Shown in pieces: positions 1-8,590 of a stretch of DNA of 64,000 nucleotides. The stretch is taken from positions 2,056,501 through 2,120,500 of the forward strand of contig NZ_CP048029.1 of assembly GCF_011290485.1 (NCBI RefSeq), in the 5' to 3' direction. The translations under genes were made by a program, and so were the position numbers. Each line of letters begins with the position of its first letter. Within the stretch, counting starts at the first letter, position 1. The notes below the pieces were generated by a model. It searched no databases. It saw nothing but the letters and a program-made list of their open reading frames with translations, and was not told where the DNA came from. This DNA comes from Caldichromatium japonicum (GTDB lineage Bacteria; Pseudomonadota; Gammaproteobacteria; Chromatiales; Chromatiaceae).

Positions 1-410
1 TCCAGGGCCTCGGCCAGGCGCCGCCAGCGCCCGGCGTCCTGGATCAACAGGACCTTGACGCCGGAATCCTGCAGGATATAGGCGACATTCTCTGCTCGGT
101 CATCGGTATACAGGGGGACGGTGACCAGACCAAGGCTGAGTGTCGCCTGATCAAACAGGACCCACTCGGGACAATTGCGCAACAGTACAGCGACCCGATC
201 GCCGACCTGCAGCCCCTCAGAGGCTAGCGCCTGACGCCAGCGCGCCGCCTGTTCCCCCATCGCCTGCCAGCTGAGGTCTTGCCAGCCTAGGCCGCGGACA
301 AAATGGCGATAGGCCAGGCGTTCGGGCGAGCGGCGAATACGCTCGGCAAAGAGTCCAGCGAGCGTCCGGGCGACAGAGGCAGGGATGGGATCATGGGCGT
401 TTGGGGACAT
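1..410 (-). CDS. AMP-forming acyl-CoA synthetase, N-terminal part (runs off left edge)
   Basis: The minus strand is open from an ATG at 410 to the window edge, about 136 codons. The translation starts MSPNAHDPIPASVARTL and has the usual N-terminal layout of long-chain fatty acid CoA ligases: an amphipathic start, then GLQVGDRVAVLLRNCPEWV, then LGLVTVPLYTDDRAENVAYI. These enzymes activate fatty acids with ATP and CoA. The AMP-binding P-loop and the adenylate-forming signatures lie outside the window, so the substrate cannot be judged. The gene is divergent from the RND pair that starts at 654, with a 243-bp gap between them. Confidence 0.85.
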   Translation of the reverse strand, partial: MSPNAHDPIPASVARTLAGLFAERIRRSPERLAYRHFVRGLGWQDLSWQAMGEQAARWRQALASEGLQVGDRVAVLLRNCPEWVLFDQATLSLGLVTVPLYTDDRAENVAYILQDSGVKVLLIQDAGRWRRLAEAL

Positions 411-618
411 GGCAGCGGTCCTCCCGGTGAAGCGCCGACCATTTCACTCTCAATCCAACCAGGGTGCAATCGGGTTAATATTTGTCTTCAGCCCACCCCA
501 GGGGACGATCTGGCAAAGCCCGGATCCGCGCAGGGGGCCCGGCAGGGATCTTGAAGGCGCCGGCACTGCGCTCTCAACCACAGGCCCTTGGCACTACCGA
601 AAACGCCGCTCAGGACAT

Positions 619-638
619 ATATTAGTAAAAACTAATAT
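619..638. promoter_or_regulatory. Inverted-repeat operator candidate upstream of RND efflux genes
   Basis: Perfect 8-bp arms ATATTAGT (619-626) and ACTAATAT (631-638) flank an AAAA spacer. They lie 15 bp before the adaptor start codon, in an AT-rich island inside GC-rich sequence. The size and symmetry fit a dimeric repressor site (TetR, MarR or ArsR class). No regulator gene is adjacent in the window, so the cognate protein is unknown. The AT-rich repeat probably overlaps the promoter -10 region. Confidence 0.55.
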
Positions 639-653
639 TTCATGGAGATCGAC

Positions 654-1751
654 ATGTATCCGATCAGAGCGATCCTATTGCTAGGCTGGATAGCAGTACT
701 GCCAGGGGCGGTCTGGGCCGAGCCTACCGAGCCAACGGCGCTTCCCAGCGCACCGGTGGAGGCGCGCGTCGTGCCGCGCGAATATCGGCTCGATGGGATC
801 GTCGAGGCGGTCCGCGGGAGCACGGTCTCAGCCCAGACCTCGGGCCAGATCCAGGAGCTGCTCTATGACGTCGATGATGTGGTTGAGAAAAACGCCCTCA
901 TCGCCCGCATCAAGGACACCGAGCATCGCACCCGCGTCGCCCAGGCAGCGGCGGATCTCAAGGCGGCGACCGCCAGGTTGCGTCAGGCCCAAGACGAATA
1001 CGACCGGATTGCCGGTCTCTATCGCACCAAGAACGTCTCTGAGTCGGCGATGGAGAAGGCGCGCGCCGAACTCGATAGCGCCAAGGCCGAACTCGAGGCA
1101 GCGACAGCGCGTCTGCAAAGCGCCCAGGAACAACTGAGCTATACCGAGATCCGCGCCCCCTATTCAGGGATCGTGACCAAACGTCATGTCTCGGTCGGCG
1201 AGACGGTTGGGCCAGGCACGCCGATCATGAGTGGGGTATCGCTCGATGAGCTGCGGGTGACTGCCGACGTGCCGCAGAGCATCATCGCCGCGCTGCGCGC
1301 TGCCCCTGCCGCCGAGCGGCGCGCCTGGGTCTATCTGCCGGATGGGCAGCGCATCGAATCAAACCGCTTAACCATCTTCCCCTTTGCCGATCCGGGTTCA
1401 AACACCTTTCAGGTCCGTATCGAGCTGCCGCCGAGCCCGCAGGTCAGCGGACATCTTTTTCCCGGGATGTATGTCAAGACGGGATTTTTGGTCGGTGAGA
1501 AGACCGAGCTCATCGTCCCCAAGGAGGCGGTGGTCCAGCGTTCCGAGGTCACGGCGGTCTATGTCTTGGGCGAGGGGGGGTATGTCCATTTCCGCCAGAT
1601 CCGCCTGGGACGGGCCATGGATGACGGCTATGTGGTCCTGGCGGGTCTGAGCGCCGGCGAACAGGTGGTGCTCGATCCCATTGCCGCAGGCGAGCACTTA
1701 AAGGCCCAGCCGCCGCTGCGCCATGTCGCGGGGAGCAAAGGGCATGACTGA
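654..1751 (+). CDS. RND efflux periplasmic adaptor (membrane fusion protein, HlyD/AcrA type)
   Basis: 365 residues. An N-terminal signal peptide (MYPIRAILLLGWIAVLPGA, cut after VWA) is followed by the first half of a lipoyl domain, a long alpha-hairpin rich in Ala, Glu and Gln (about residues 85-160), the second lipoyl half with IRAPYSGIVTKRHVSVGETV, then beta-barrel and membrane-proximal domains. The ATG at 654 is preferred to one at 642 because GGAG lies 6 bp before it. The family bridges an inner-membrane RND pump to an outer-membrane channel. The stop overlaps the start of the permease gene (ATGACTGA), so the two are translationally coupled. No outer-membrane factor is encoded nearby. Substrate unknown. 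Confidence 0.9.
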   Translation: MYPIRAILLLGWIAVLPGAVWAEPTEPTALPSAPVEARVVPREYRLDGIVEAVRGSTVSAQTSGQIQELLYDVDDVVEKNALIARIKDTEHRTRVAQAAADLKAATARLRQAQDEYDRIAGLYRTKNVSESAMEKARAELDSAKAELEAATARLQSAQEQLSYTEIRAPYSGIVTKRHVSVGETVGPGTPIMSGVSLDELRVTADVPQSIIAALRAAPAAERRAWVYLPDGQRIESNRLTIFPFADPGSNTFQVRIELPPSPQVSGHLFPGMYVKTGFLVGEKTELIVPKEAVVQRSEVTAVYVLGEGGYVHFRQIRLGRAMDDGYVVLAGLSAGEQVVLDPIAAGEHLKAQPPLRHVAGSKGHD

Positions 1752-4700
1752 GCGCTTAGGGATCGCGGGGCGCATCGCCGCCCAGTTTCAGGCAAGCGAG
1801 ATCACCCCACTTCTGGCCCTGGTGGGCCTATTGCTTGGGCTGTTCGCGGTCTTGGTGACCCCGCGCGAAGAAGAGCCCCAGATCGATGTCACCTTCGCCG
1901 ATATCTTTATCCCCTTTCCGGGGGCCTCGGCGAGCGAGATCGAGCACCTGGTCGCCGGCCCTGCCGAACAGGTCCTCTCCGAGATCAAGGGGATCAAGCA
2001 CGTCTATTCGGTCTCGCGCCCGGGGCTTGCGGTGGTGACCGTCCAATACGAGGTCGGCGAGGACAACACCCAGGCGATCGTGCGCCTATTCAGCAAGGTG
2101 ATGTCCAAGCAAGACTGGCTGCCGCCGAACCTGGGCGTCGGCAGCCCGATCATCAAGCCCAAGGGGATCGACGATGTCCCGATCCTCACCTTGACCCTGT
2201 GGTCGGAGGACCCAAGGGTCAGGGCCTATGAACTCGGACAGGTCGCGCATGCGATTGAGCAGGAGATCAAGCGGGTGCCCGGGACACGCGATGTCTATAC
2301 CCTGGGTGCCCCTGCCCAGGTGGTCCGGGTTCAGCTGCACCCCGATCGGCTTGCCGGCTATGGCCTGGATCTCAATCAGCTACGCCGCGCCCTGCAATCC
2401 GGCAACCGGATCGCCGACAACCTGAGCGTCACTGCGGACAATCAAGAGGTGCTGGTCCAGGCCGGGACCTTTTTGACCTCAGCGGAGGAGATCGGCGACC
2501 TGGTGGTCGGGGTCCACGGTGGTCGGCCGGTGTATCTGCGCGATGTCGCCGAGATCGAGCGCGGGCCCGAGACCCCCGAGAGCTATGTGCTGATGGGCGC
2601 GGGGCCGGCTGCTGCTGCATCCGGGGTCAGCCCTGGTCAGCCGCGCTCGGCGGTGACCATCGCCATCGCCAAACAGCCGGGCGTCAATGCCGTGAATGTG
2701 GCCCAGGACGTTATCGAGCGCCTGGAACAACTTAAGGGCCTCTTCATCCCGGATCATGTCGAGGTGACCGTCACCCGCAACTATGGCGCCACCGCGGATG
2801 CCAAGGCGAAAAAGCTCATCAGCAAGCTGGCATTCGCCACCGCCTCTGTGGTCTTCCTGGTCCTTCTGACCCTCGGCTGGCGCGAGGCGGTCATCGTCGG
2901 GGCGGCGGTGATCGTGACCCTGATGCTGACGCTGTTTGCCTCCTGGGCCTGGGGATTCACCATCAACCGGGTCTCGCTCTTTGCCCTGATCTTTTCCATC
3001 GGCATCCTGGTCGATGACGCCATCGTGGTGGTCGAGAACATCCATCGCCACCTGGGCCTCAGCCAAGACCCTTTCTCTCGCTTGATCCCTCGCGCCGTCG
3101 ATGAGGTGGGGGGGGCGACGATCCTGGCAACCTTCACGGTGATAGCCGCGCTCCTGCCGATGGCCTTCGTCACTGGCCTGATGGGCCCCTATATGAGCCC
3201 CATCCCGATCAATGCCTCGATGGGGATGCTGATCTCATTGTCAGTGGCCTTTATCCTGACGCCCTGGATGTCTTATCAGCTGCTGGGAGGCGCTGCTCGA
3301 CATCCGCAGGGATCGCAGCACACCGCTCAAGGCCACCAGCAGGATAAAGACCGGCTCCAGCACTGGCTGAGGAGGGCCTTCATCCGCCTCATCGGCCCCT
3401 TTGTGGCCGATCGGCAGGGGCGGCGCAATCGCTGGCTGTTGCTCTTGGGCGTGGTGTTCCTGATCCTCGGCTCCTTTGCCCTGCCGGCCAACCAGTTGGT
3501 GGTCCTCAAGATGCTGCCCTTCGACAACAAGAGCGAGTTCCAGATCATCCTCGATATGCCCGAGGGGATGAGCCTGGAACAGACACTGAAGGTCCTCTCT
3601 GAGATGGGCGAATATCTCGAGACCGTGCCTGAGGTGGCCAACTATCAGATCTATGCAGGGAAGGCGGCGCCGATCAATTTCAACGGTCTGGTGCGCCAGT
3701 ACTATCTGCGCCAGGGCCCGCATCTCGGTGACATCCAGGTCAACCTGGTCGATGCCCATCATCGCAAGGACAAGAGCCATTCCATTGTCCTGCGACTGCG
3801 CGAGCCGCTGCAGGCCATCGCCAAGCGCTATGGCGGCAATGCCAAGCTTGCTGAGGTCCCGCCAGGTCCGCCGGTGCTCGCCCCCTTGGTCGCCGAGGTC
3901 TATGGGCTCGACTATGACGGTCAGATCGAGGTCGCGCGCAAGGTGCGCGAGGTCTTTGAGCGCACCCCGGACGTGGTGGATGTCGATGACTCAGTCGAGT
4001 TCGCCTCGCGCAAGCTGACCCTGGTCGTGGATCGGGCCAAGGCGGCGCGGCTAGGGGTGGCGCAGGCCAGTGTCGCCCAGGCCCTTGCCAGCGTGCTCGA
4101 TGGCGAGGACATGAGCTTCCTGCATGGGGCCAATGTCAAATATGCCGTGCCGATCCGGGTCGAATATAGCGAGGCCGACAAGGCAGATCTCGAGCAGGTC
4201 TTGGCCCTGCGCGTGCGTTCAGAAAGCGGGCAACTCGTGCCGCTGTCTGAGATCGTCACCGCCGTCGAGGGGACGCGCGAGCGCAGCATCTATCACAAGG
4301 ACCTCTTGCCGGTGGTCTATGTGATCGGCGACATGGCAGGCAAGACCGACAGCCCCTTGTACGGCCTCTTTGCGATCGCCGCGACCCTCACCCAAGAACT
4401 CGGGCTTGAACAGTGGTATCGCCAGGCACCAACCAACCCCTATGGCTATAGCCTCAAATGGGACGGCGAATGGCAGGTGACCTATGAGACCTTCCGCGAC
4501 ATGGGCGCGGCCTATGCGGTAGGTCTGGTACTGATCTATCTCTTGGTGGTGGCGCAGTTTAGGAGCTATCTCGTCCCCCTGATCATCATGGCGCCCATCC
4601 CCCTGACCCTGATCGGCATCCTGCCGGGTCATGCCCTCTTGGGCGCGCAGTTCACCGCCACCTCGATGATCGGGGTCATTGCGCTGGCCGGGATCATCGT

Positions 4701-4995
4701 GCGCAACTCAATCCTCCTCGTTGACTTTATCAACCAAGAGGTGCGCGCGGGTGCGAGTCTCGAACAGGCGGTGATCGATTCAGCAGCAGTGCGCGCCAAG
4801 CCGATCGTCCTCACCGCAGTGGCGGCGATGGCAGGCGCCGTCTTTATCCTGGATGACCCGATCTTCTCGGGGCTTGCGGTCTCTCTGTTGTTCGGCCTGT
4901 TTGTCTCGACCCTGCTGACCTTGGTCGTCATCCCTGTGGCCTATTACGGCGTGATGGTCAAGCGGGTCGCTTGGATCAGGCGGGAGATCATCTAG
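1744..4995 (+). CDS. RND efflux permease (AcrB-like, HAE/HAE-related)
   Basis: 1083 residues, the usual size for RND pumps. An N-terminal transmembrane helix ends in VTPREEEPQIDV, followed by a periplasmic porter domain, the TM4 proton-relay segment GILVDDAIVVVENI near residue 420, a second large periplasmic domain and the C-terminal TM bundle (IIVRNSILLVDFINQ). The ATG at 1744 overlaps the adaptor stop and has GGGAG upstream, so it is preferred to an in-frame start at 1723. The two acidic residues in TM4 fit proton-driven drug or solvent pumps rather than CzcA-type metal pumps. A hydrophilic insert rich in Gln and His lies near residue 520. A related permease is encoded at 58827-62636. Confidence 0.92.
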   Translation: MTERLGIAGRIAAQFQASEITPLLALVGLLLGLFAVLVTPREEEPQIDVTFADIFIPFPGASASEIEHLVAGPAEQVLSEIKGIKHVYSVSRPGLAVVTVQYEVGEDNTQAIVRLFSKVMSKQDWLPPNLGVGSPIIKPKGIDDVPILTLTLWSEDPRVRAYELGQVAHAIEQEIKRVPGTRDVYTLGAPAQVVRVQLHPDRLAGYGLDLNQLRRALQSGNRIADNLSVTADNQEVLVQAGTFLTSAEEIGDLVVGVHGGRPVYLRDVAEIERGPETPESYVLMGAGPAAAASGVSPGQPRSAVTIAIAKQPGVNAVNVAQDVIERLEQLKGLFIPDHVEVTVTRNYGATADAKAKKLISKLAFATASVVFLVLLTLGWREAVIVGAAVIVTLMLTLFASWAWGFTINRVSLFALIFSIGILVDDAIVVVENIHRHLGLSQDPFSRLIPRAVDEVGGATILATFTVIAALLPMAFVTGLMGPYMSPIPINASMGMLISLSVAFILTPWMSYQLLGGAARHPQGSQHTAQGHQQDKDRLQHWLRRAFIRLIGPFVADRQGRRNRWLLLLGVVFLILGSFALPANQLVVLKMLPFDNKSEFQIILDMPEGMSLEQTLKVLSEMGEYLETVPEVANYQIYAGKAAPINFNGLVRQYYLRQGPHLGDIQVNLVDAHHRKDKSHSIVLRLREPLQAIAKRYGGNAKLAEVPPGPPVLAPLVAEVYGLDYDGQIEVARKVREVFERTPDVVDVDDSVEFASRKLTLVVDRAKAARLGVAQASVAQALASVLDGEDMSFLHGANVKYAVPIRVEYSEADKADLEQVLALRVRSESGQLVPLSEIVTAVEGTRERSIYHKDLLPVVYVIGDMAGKTDSPLYGLFAIAATLTQELGLEQWYRQAPTNPYGYSLKWDGEWQVTYETFRDMGAAYAVGLVLIYLLVVAQFRSYLVPLIIMAPIPLTLIGILPGHALLGAQFTATSMIGVIALAGIIVRNSILLVDFINQEVRAGASLEQAVIDSAAVRAKPIVLTAVAAMAGAVFILDDPIFSGLAVSLLFGLFVSTLLTLVVIPVAYYGVMVKRVAWIRREII

Positions 4996-5018
4996 GCGGG
5001 GTCCTGGCATTTTGGAGC

Positions 5019-5035
5019 GCCGGCCTCTCGCCGGC
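5019..5035. repeat. Small GCCGGC hairpin after the RND genes
   Basis: GCCGGC, CTCTC, GCCGGC forms a 6-bp stem with a 5-nt loop 24 bp after the permease stop. No T-run follows, so a Rho-independent terminator is doubtful. The preceding GGAGCGCCGG resembles motifs at 7951-7972 and 49881-49900, so it may be a short dispersed repeat. Confidence 0.3.
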
Positions 5036-5250
5036 CATCCATGGCGCAAGTAATTCTCGATGCCCTTGCAAAAAACCGAGTTGCGCCAGCATCTCCAGAT
5101 CAAGGCGCGTGCGCTGCTCGATGCGCTATGCTTCGGCGAGTTTACCGGTCTGCTGGAAATACGCAATGCGCTCAGCCAATTCCAGCTTGATCGCCTCGAT
5201 GGCGCGCAAAACCGTGGCGCGCGGCATCACATAAAAGTCAGCCCGCTCAA
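5036..5250 (-). pseudogene. uvrB: uvrB internal fragment, broken
   Basis: On the minus strand, FYVMPRATVLRAIEAIK, then LELAERIAYFQQTGKL, then RIEQRTRLDLEMLAQLGF matches the UvrB segment that normally reads YVTPRE...LLEAQRLEQRTRFDLEML. A TAG stop stands where UvrB has the Gln of EAQR, most simply a CAG to TAG change. After LAQLGF an extra T shifts the frame, and CKGIENYLRH (UvrB: C.GIENYSRH) continues in the next frame. Only about 70 codons of a roughly 670-codon gene remain. It is a dead fragment; a full uvrB presumably exists elsewhere. It lies beside phage remnants. Confidence 0.8.
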
Positions 5251-5480
5251 CACGCCATCGATCAGCGCTTCGATATACCGCCCGCGGTCTGGGTGAGCCG
5301 CGCCGAAAGGATGATCGCCGAAAGGATGATCAAGGCGCGCGGGTCTTGTGATGGCTTGATAGCGCCATCGGATGCCCGCGCGCATGATCGCTACCAGCGG
5401 CCACAGCAGCAGGGTCAGGATGGCCGCGACGACCGCGCCTTGCAGCGATGGGCCATCCACCGCTAGCGGCAGTAGCGACG
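5251..5480 (-). pseudogene. Possible phage holin-like membrane protein remnant
   Basis: The minus strand reads VDGPSLQGAVVAAILTLLLW, a hydrophobic segment, then after about 35 residues YIEALIDGVLSGLTF. Spacing and wording recall small phage holins of the lambda-like class, but the resemblance is weak. A perfect 15-bp tandem duplication (5301-5315 and 5316-5330) sits between the two parts. No good start codon is seen. It could instead be the end of an unrelated membrane protein. Confidence 0.25.
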
Positions 5481-5487
5481 CGAGTAG

Positions 5488-5785
5488 ATGGCGGTCCGCG
5501 TCGTCATTTCCGCGATCGACCGAGCCAGCGACTCCATCACGCGCATCCACAGGGCAACCTCGAGATTTGGGCAGACGCTGGAGAACATATCAACCAGGTC
5601 GGTGCTGGCCGGTGCGGCACTGAATGGCGTGGCGCTGGCCACGTCTGGCCTGTCTGAGGGCATGCAGCAGTTGGGGATGCATGCGGTGCATGCCTTCGCC
5701 GCCTTCGATGATGCGCGCGCCACTATCGCGTCTATGCCGGGCGTCACGCAAGAGGCACTGTCTAAGATGCAAACTGCGGCCTTTT
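5488..5785 (+). pseudogene. Phage tail tape-measure protein, N-terminal fragment
   Basis: From an ATG at 5488 the plus strand reads MAVRVVISAIDRASDSITRI, followed after a short helix by an Ala/Gly-rich segment and FDDARATIASMPGVTQEALSKM. This is the start typical of tape-measure proteins (TP901-type core). Those proteins have several hundred to over a thousand residues; here homology stops after about 98 codons, near 5785. The frame then runs into an unrelated sequence that belongs to the next phage fragment in another frame. Not functional. Confidence 0.6.
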
Positions 5786-5794
5786 TTATGGGTC

Positions 5795-6022
5795 GTTTTT
5801 ACGTTCGGCGACGGCAGCCCAGACGAGACGATCAGCGCGGCCGCTTGGCGTATGGAGCAGCAGGGCAAGCTGGCTGGGCGCATCCTGCGGCCGCTCATCG
5901 ACGCGCTCTTTGCCCCGCTGGAACGCGATCACTGCCGAGCGAGCTACGAGAGCGAGCTTGTTGGCGCGTACCTTCCTTTAATTTTTCCTTTAATTTATCG
6001 AAAGGAATATCCCCATGGCTGA
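5795..6022 (+). pseudogene. Small conserved phage protein fragment
   Basis: In the frame ending at TGA 6020-6022 the translation reads FGDGSPDETISAAAWRMEQ, then GRILRPLIDALFAPLERDHC. This looks like a short conserved protein of tailed phages that starts with a D/N-P-(D/N)-E-T-(I/L)-S motif. Its start is missing because the tape-measure fragment is fused on. The end overlaps the sheath ATG at 6015 by 8 bp, an original coupled gene junction. Confidence 0.45.
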
Positions 6023-6458
6023 AGCATTCCATCACGGGGTCGAGATTGTCGATATAGATGACGGCTTGCGGCCGATCCAGACGGCGCGCTCAAGCGTGAT
6101 CGGCGTCGTCGGTACCGCACATGACGCGACCGATGCGGCTGTGCCGCTCCACACTCCGATTTTGCTGACCACGCCGCGCAGCGCGGCCATTTTGGGCAGC
6201 GCCGGCACGCTGCCCGCCGCGGTGTCGGCGATCCACGCGCAGGGCTATAGCCCGCTGATCGTAGCGGTGCGCGTGGCTGATGTGCCAGACGACCCGAATA
6301 CCACGGCAGATGAGAGGCTGGCCGCGGTGATCGGCGGCACAGATGCAGGTGCCGGTGCACGCACGGGCATCGCGGCGCTGGAAACGTTGCGATCGGTGCT
6401 TGGCTGCTGTGTTTCGCAGCCCACATCCGCCCCACTCTCCCCTTCTGTCGCTGCATAG
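6015..6458 (+). pseudogene. Phage contractile tail sheath protein, N-terminal fragment
   Basis: GAAAGGA lies 8 bp before an ATG at 6015. The protein begins MAEAFHHGVEIVDIDDGLRP and continues with SSVIGVVGTAHDATDA and PILLTTPRSAAILGSAG, the hallmark N-terminus of P2/Mu-type tail sheath proteins. These are normally about 390 residues; here similarity ends near residue 130 (about 6400), after which a short unrelated tail leads to a stop at 6458. Sheath genes normally lie upstream of the tape-measure gene, so the order here is rearranged. It is part of a prophage scar between the RND genes and glgC. Confidence 0.75.
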
Positions 6459-6569
6459 TGCTGCGCCTGTTCAGGCGCCTGCCTCATCACAGCATTCGCG
6501 CTTGGGTTTATCATTGAGTCTCCGATCCATGCACAACGAAGTAGCGCCCCTCGGGGCCGCGGAGGACTC

Positions 6570-7829
6570 ATGCAAAACGAACGTATCATCGCCTTCGTCA
6601 TGGCCGGCGGCCAAGGGTCCCGGCTCCAGCCGCTCACCCAAAATCGCTCCAAGCCCTCGGTCCCCTTCGGGTCGCGCTACCGCATAGTCGATTTTGTCTT
6701 AAGCAATCTGGTCAACTCCCAGATCCATACCATCTATCTTCTGGTCCAGTACAAGTCGCAGTCGCTGATCGAGCATGTCCGCAAGGCCTGGACCATCTCG
6801 CCCTTGATACAAAATCAGTTTGTTACCGTCGTGCCGCCACAGATGATGTCGGGAGAGCATTGGTTTCAGGGGACCGCCGATGCCGTCCACCAGAATCTCA
6901 ATCTGATCGAGGAGCATCGCCCGGATCTGGTCGCGGTCTTCGGTGCCGATCATATCTACCGGATGGACGTGCGGCAGATGGTCGAGTTCCATCGCGCCAA
7001 CCGCGCCGATGCCACCATCGCCGCCCTGCCGGTGCCGGTGGCCGAGGCATCGAGCTATGGGGTGATCGTGGCCGATACCGATGGGTATATCCGCGCCTTC
7101 GAGGAAAAGCCAGCCAAGCCGACCCCGATGCCCGGCAATCCTGGGATGGCCTTCGCCTCGATGGGCAATTACATCTTCGACACCGAGGTACTGATCCAGG
7201 CCCTGCGCGAGACCAAAGAGACAGGCGGGACCGACTTTGGTCAGCATGTCTTGCCGCGCCTCTTGCAGACCCATCGACTCTTTGCCTATGACTTTGCGAC
7301 CAACCGCATCCCCGGCATTCAGCCCTATGAGCAACAGGTCTATTGGCGCGATGTAGGGACCCTCGACGCCTATTTCGACGCCCATCGCGATGTCTTGGGT
7401 GCTGAGCCTGTTTTCGATGTCTTCAATCCTGAATGGCCGATCTATTCGAGCAGCTATCAGGGCCCGGTAGCGCGGATACTCGGCGGTCAGATCGAAAACA
7501 CCCTGCTTGGCGCAGCGACCCTCGTCTATCCCGGCTCGGTGATCAAAAACTCGATCATCCGGCGCGAGGCGGTAATCGAGGAGGGCGCTGTGATCGAGGA
7601 TTGCATCATCATGGACTATGTGCGCATCGGGCGCGGGGCGCGCCTGCGCCGGGTGATCGTCGATCGGCACAATCATATAGATGCTGGGGATGCGATCGGT
7701 TTCGACTGCGGGCGCGACGCCGAACGCTTCCATATCAGCCCCGGCGGTCTTACCGTGATCCCCCAGGGTCAGGTGAGCTATTTCGCGCGCGATCATCGCG
7801 GTTCAAGCGGACACGGCTATGCCGAATGA
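6570..7829 (+). CDS. glgC: Glucose-1-phosphate adenylyltransferase
   Basis: 419 residues, the normal length. It makes ADP-glucose from glucose-1-phosphate and ATP, the committed step of glycogen synthesis. The N-terminal nucleotidyltransferase signature VMAGGQGSRLQPLTQNRSKP, the sugar-site segment FGADHIYRMD, YGVIVADTDG, FEEKP and YWRDVGTLDAYFDAH are all present, and a left-handed beta-helix domain (IENTLLGAATLVYPGSVIK) closes the protein. The start at 6570 has GGAGG 4 bp before it. The gene stands alone, immediately downstream of the prophage scar, so its promoter must lie within or after that scar (6459-6569). Confidence 0.95.
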   Translation: MQNERIIAFVMAGGQGSRLQPLTQNRSKPSVPFGSRYRIVDFVLSNLVNSQIHTIYLLVQYKSQSLIEHVRKAWTISPLIQNQFVTVVPPQMMSGEHWFQGTADAVHQNLNLIEEHRPDLVAVFGADHIYRMDVRQMVEFHRANRADATIAALPVPVAEASSYGVIVADTDGYIRAFEEKPAKPTPMPGNPGMAFASMGNYIFDTEVLIQALRETKETGGTDFGQHVLPRLLQTHRLFAYDFATNRIPGIQPYEQQVYWRDVGTLDAYFDAHRDVLGAEPVFDVFNPEWPIYSSSYQGPVARILGGQIENTLLGAATLVYPGSVIKNSIIRREAVIEEGAVIEDCIIMDYVRIGRGARLRRVIVDRHNHIDAGDAIGFDCGRDAERFHISPGGLTVIPQGQVSYFARDHRGSSGHGYAE

Positions 7830-7950
7830 GCCGGACTCGCCGGCGATTTTTGGCCCCATCGCGCGCTGACCAGATGGCGCCCTTGTCGAGCATGACCCAA
7901 CCTGTCTGCATGGGAGACCCACACACCGGAGAGCGGTAGTCCCGCCCTGC

Positions 7951-8094
7951 CTAGAGCGCCGGCAATGCTAGGACCCTTCGGGATTGGCGGGCGATATACC
8001 GCATCACCCGCCACAGGACAAGCAGCGCGCCGACGGCGATCAGGGCGATACGATGGTTAAGCCAGGGATGAGGGCGATCATGATGCCTCGGCAT
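7951..8094 (-). CDS. Possible 47-residue single-pass membrane protein
   Basis: An ATG at 8094 overlaps the end of the L,D-transpeptidase gene by 17 bp and opens MPRHHDRPHPWLNHRIALIA, then a hydrophobic stretch (IALIAVGALLVLWRVM) and a basic tail. The overlap and the clean TM-plus-basic pattern make translation plausible, but the frame is short and no family is recognised. It could be a chance frame. Confidence 0.35.
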   Translation of the reverse strand: MPRHHDRPHPWLNHRIALIAVGALLVLWRVMRYIARQSRRVLALPAL

Positions 8095-8575
8095 GAATCT
8101 CGACTGCCGTACCCTTTGGGATGGCGGCGAAGAGCTCGATGATGTCGCGATTGCGCATCCGGATACAGCCGTGAGATCCGGGCACGCCCATCGGCTCGGA
8201 GTCCGGACAACCGTGGATATAGATGAAGCGCCTGAGCGTATCGACCTGCCCACCGCGGTTGCGCCCGGGCTCGCAGCCAGTCAGCCAGAGGATACGGGTC
8301 AAGATCCAATCGCGTCCTGGATAGGCCGCAGCCAAGGCCTCGCTATAGATCTCGCCCGTCGGTCGGCGCCCGACAAACACCGTGCCGAGCGGACAATCAG
8401 CCCCGATCTTCAAGCGCACCCGATGCAGCCCGCGCGGGGTGCAGCCACTGCCTAGCCGTTCGCCCGGTCCGTTGGCGGCGGTGGAGACCGGGTACTGGCG
8501 CAGCGCCTGCCCCTCAGCAAACAGGGTTAGGCGCTGGGCCGCCAATTCGATCAAGACCCACACCCCTTCGCGCAC
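8078..8575 (-). CDS. L,D-transpeptidase (YkuD domain)
   Basis: 165 residues, almost all one YkuD catalytic domain. The active-site region reads YIHGCPDSEPMGVPGSHGCI, with the conserved His and the SHGC nucleophile motif followed by RMRN. Such enzymes form 3-3 peptidoglycan cross-links or anchor lipoproteins. No signal peptide is visible, so export would need an upstream start that is not there; cytoplasmic YkuD proteins of this size are common. The start is a GTG at 8575 (another GTG lies at 8563). It lies 15 bp after the PH-domain gene and is probably co-transcribed with it. Confidence 0.85.
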   Translation of the reverse strand: MREGVWVLIELAAQRLTLFAEGQALRQYPVSTAANGPGERLGSGCTPRGLHRVRLKIGADCPLGTVFVGRRPTGEIYSEALAAAYPGRDWILTRILWLTGCEPGRNRGGQVDTLRRFIYIHGCPDSEPMGVPGSHGCIRMRNRDIIELFAAIPKGTAVEIHAEAS

Positions 8576-8590
8576 AGCGCGCCTGATCCC

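Noticed and set aside
1744..4995. First RND permease as a CzcA/CusA heavy-metal pump
   Set aside because: The TM4 motif is VDDAIVVVEN as in drug-type pumps; the metal-pump signature was not seen.
6699..7796. A 365-codon frame antisense to glgC
   Set aside because: It covers a textbook GlgC on the other strand and has no ribosome site or family features.
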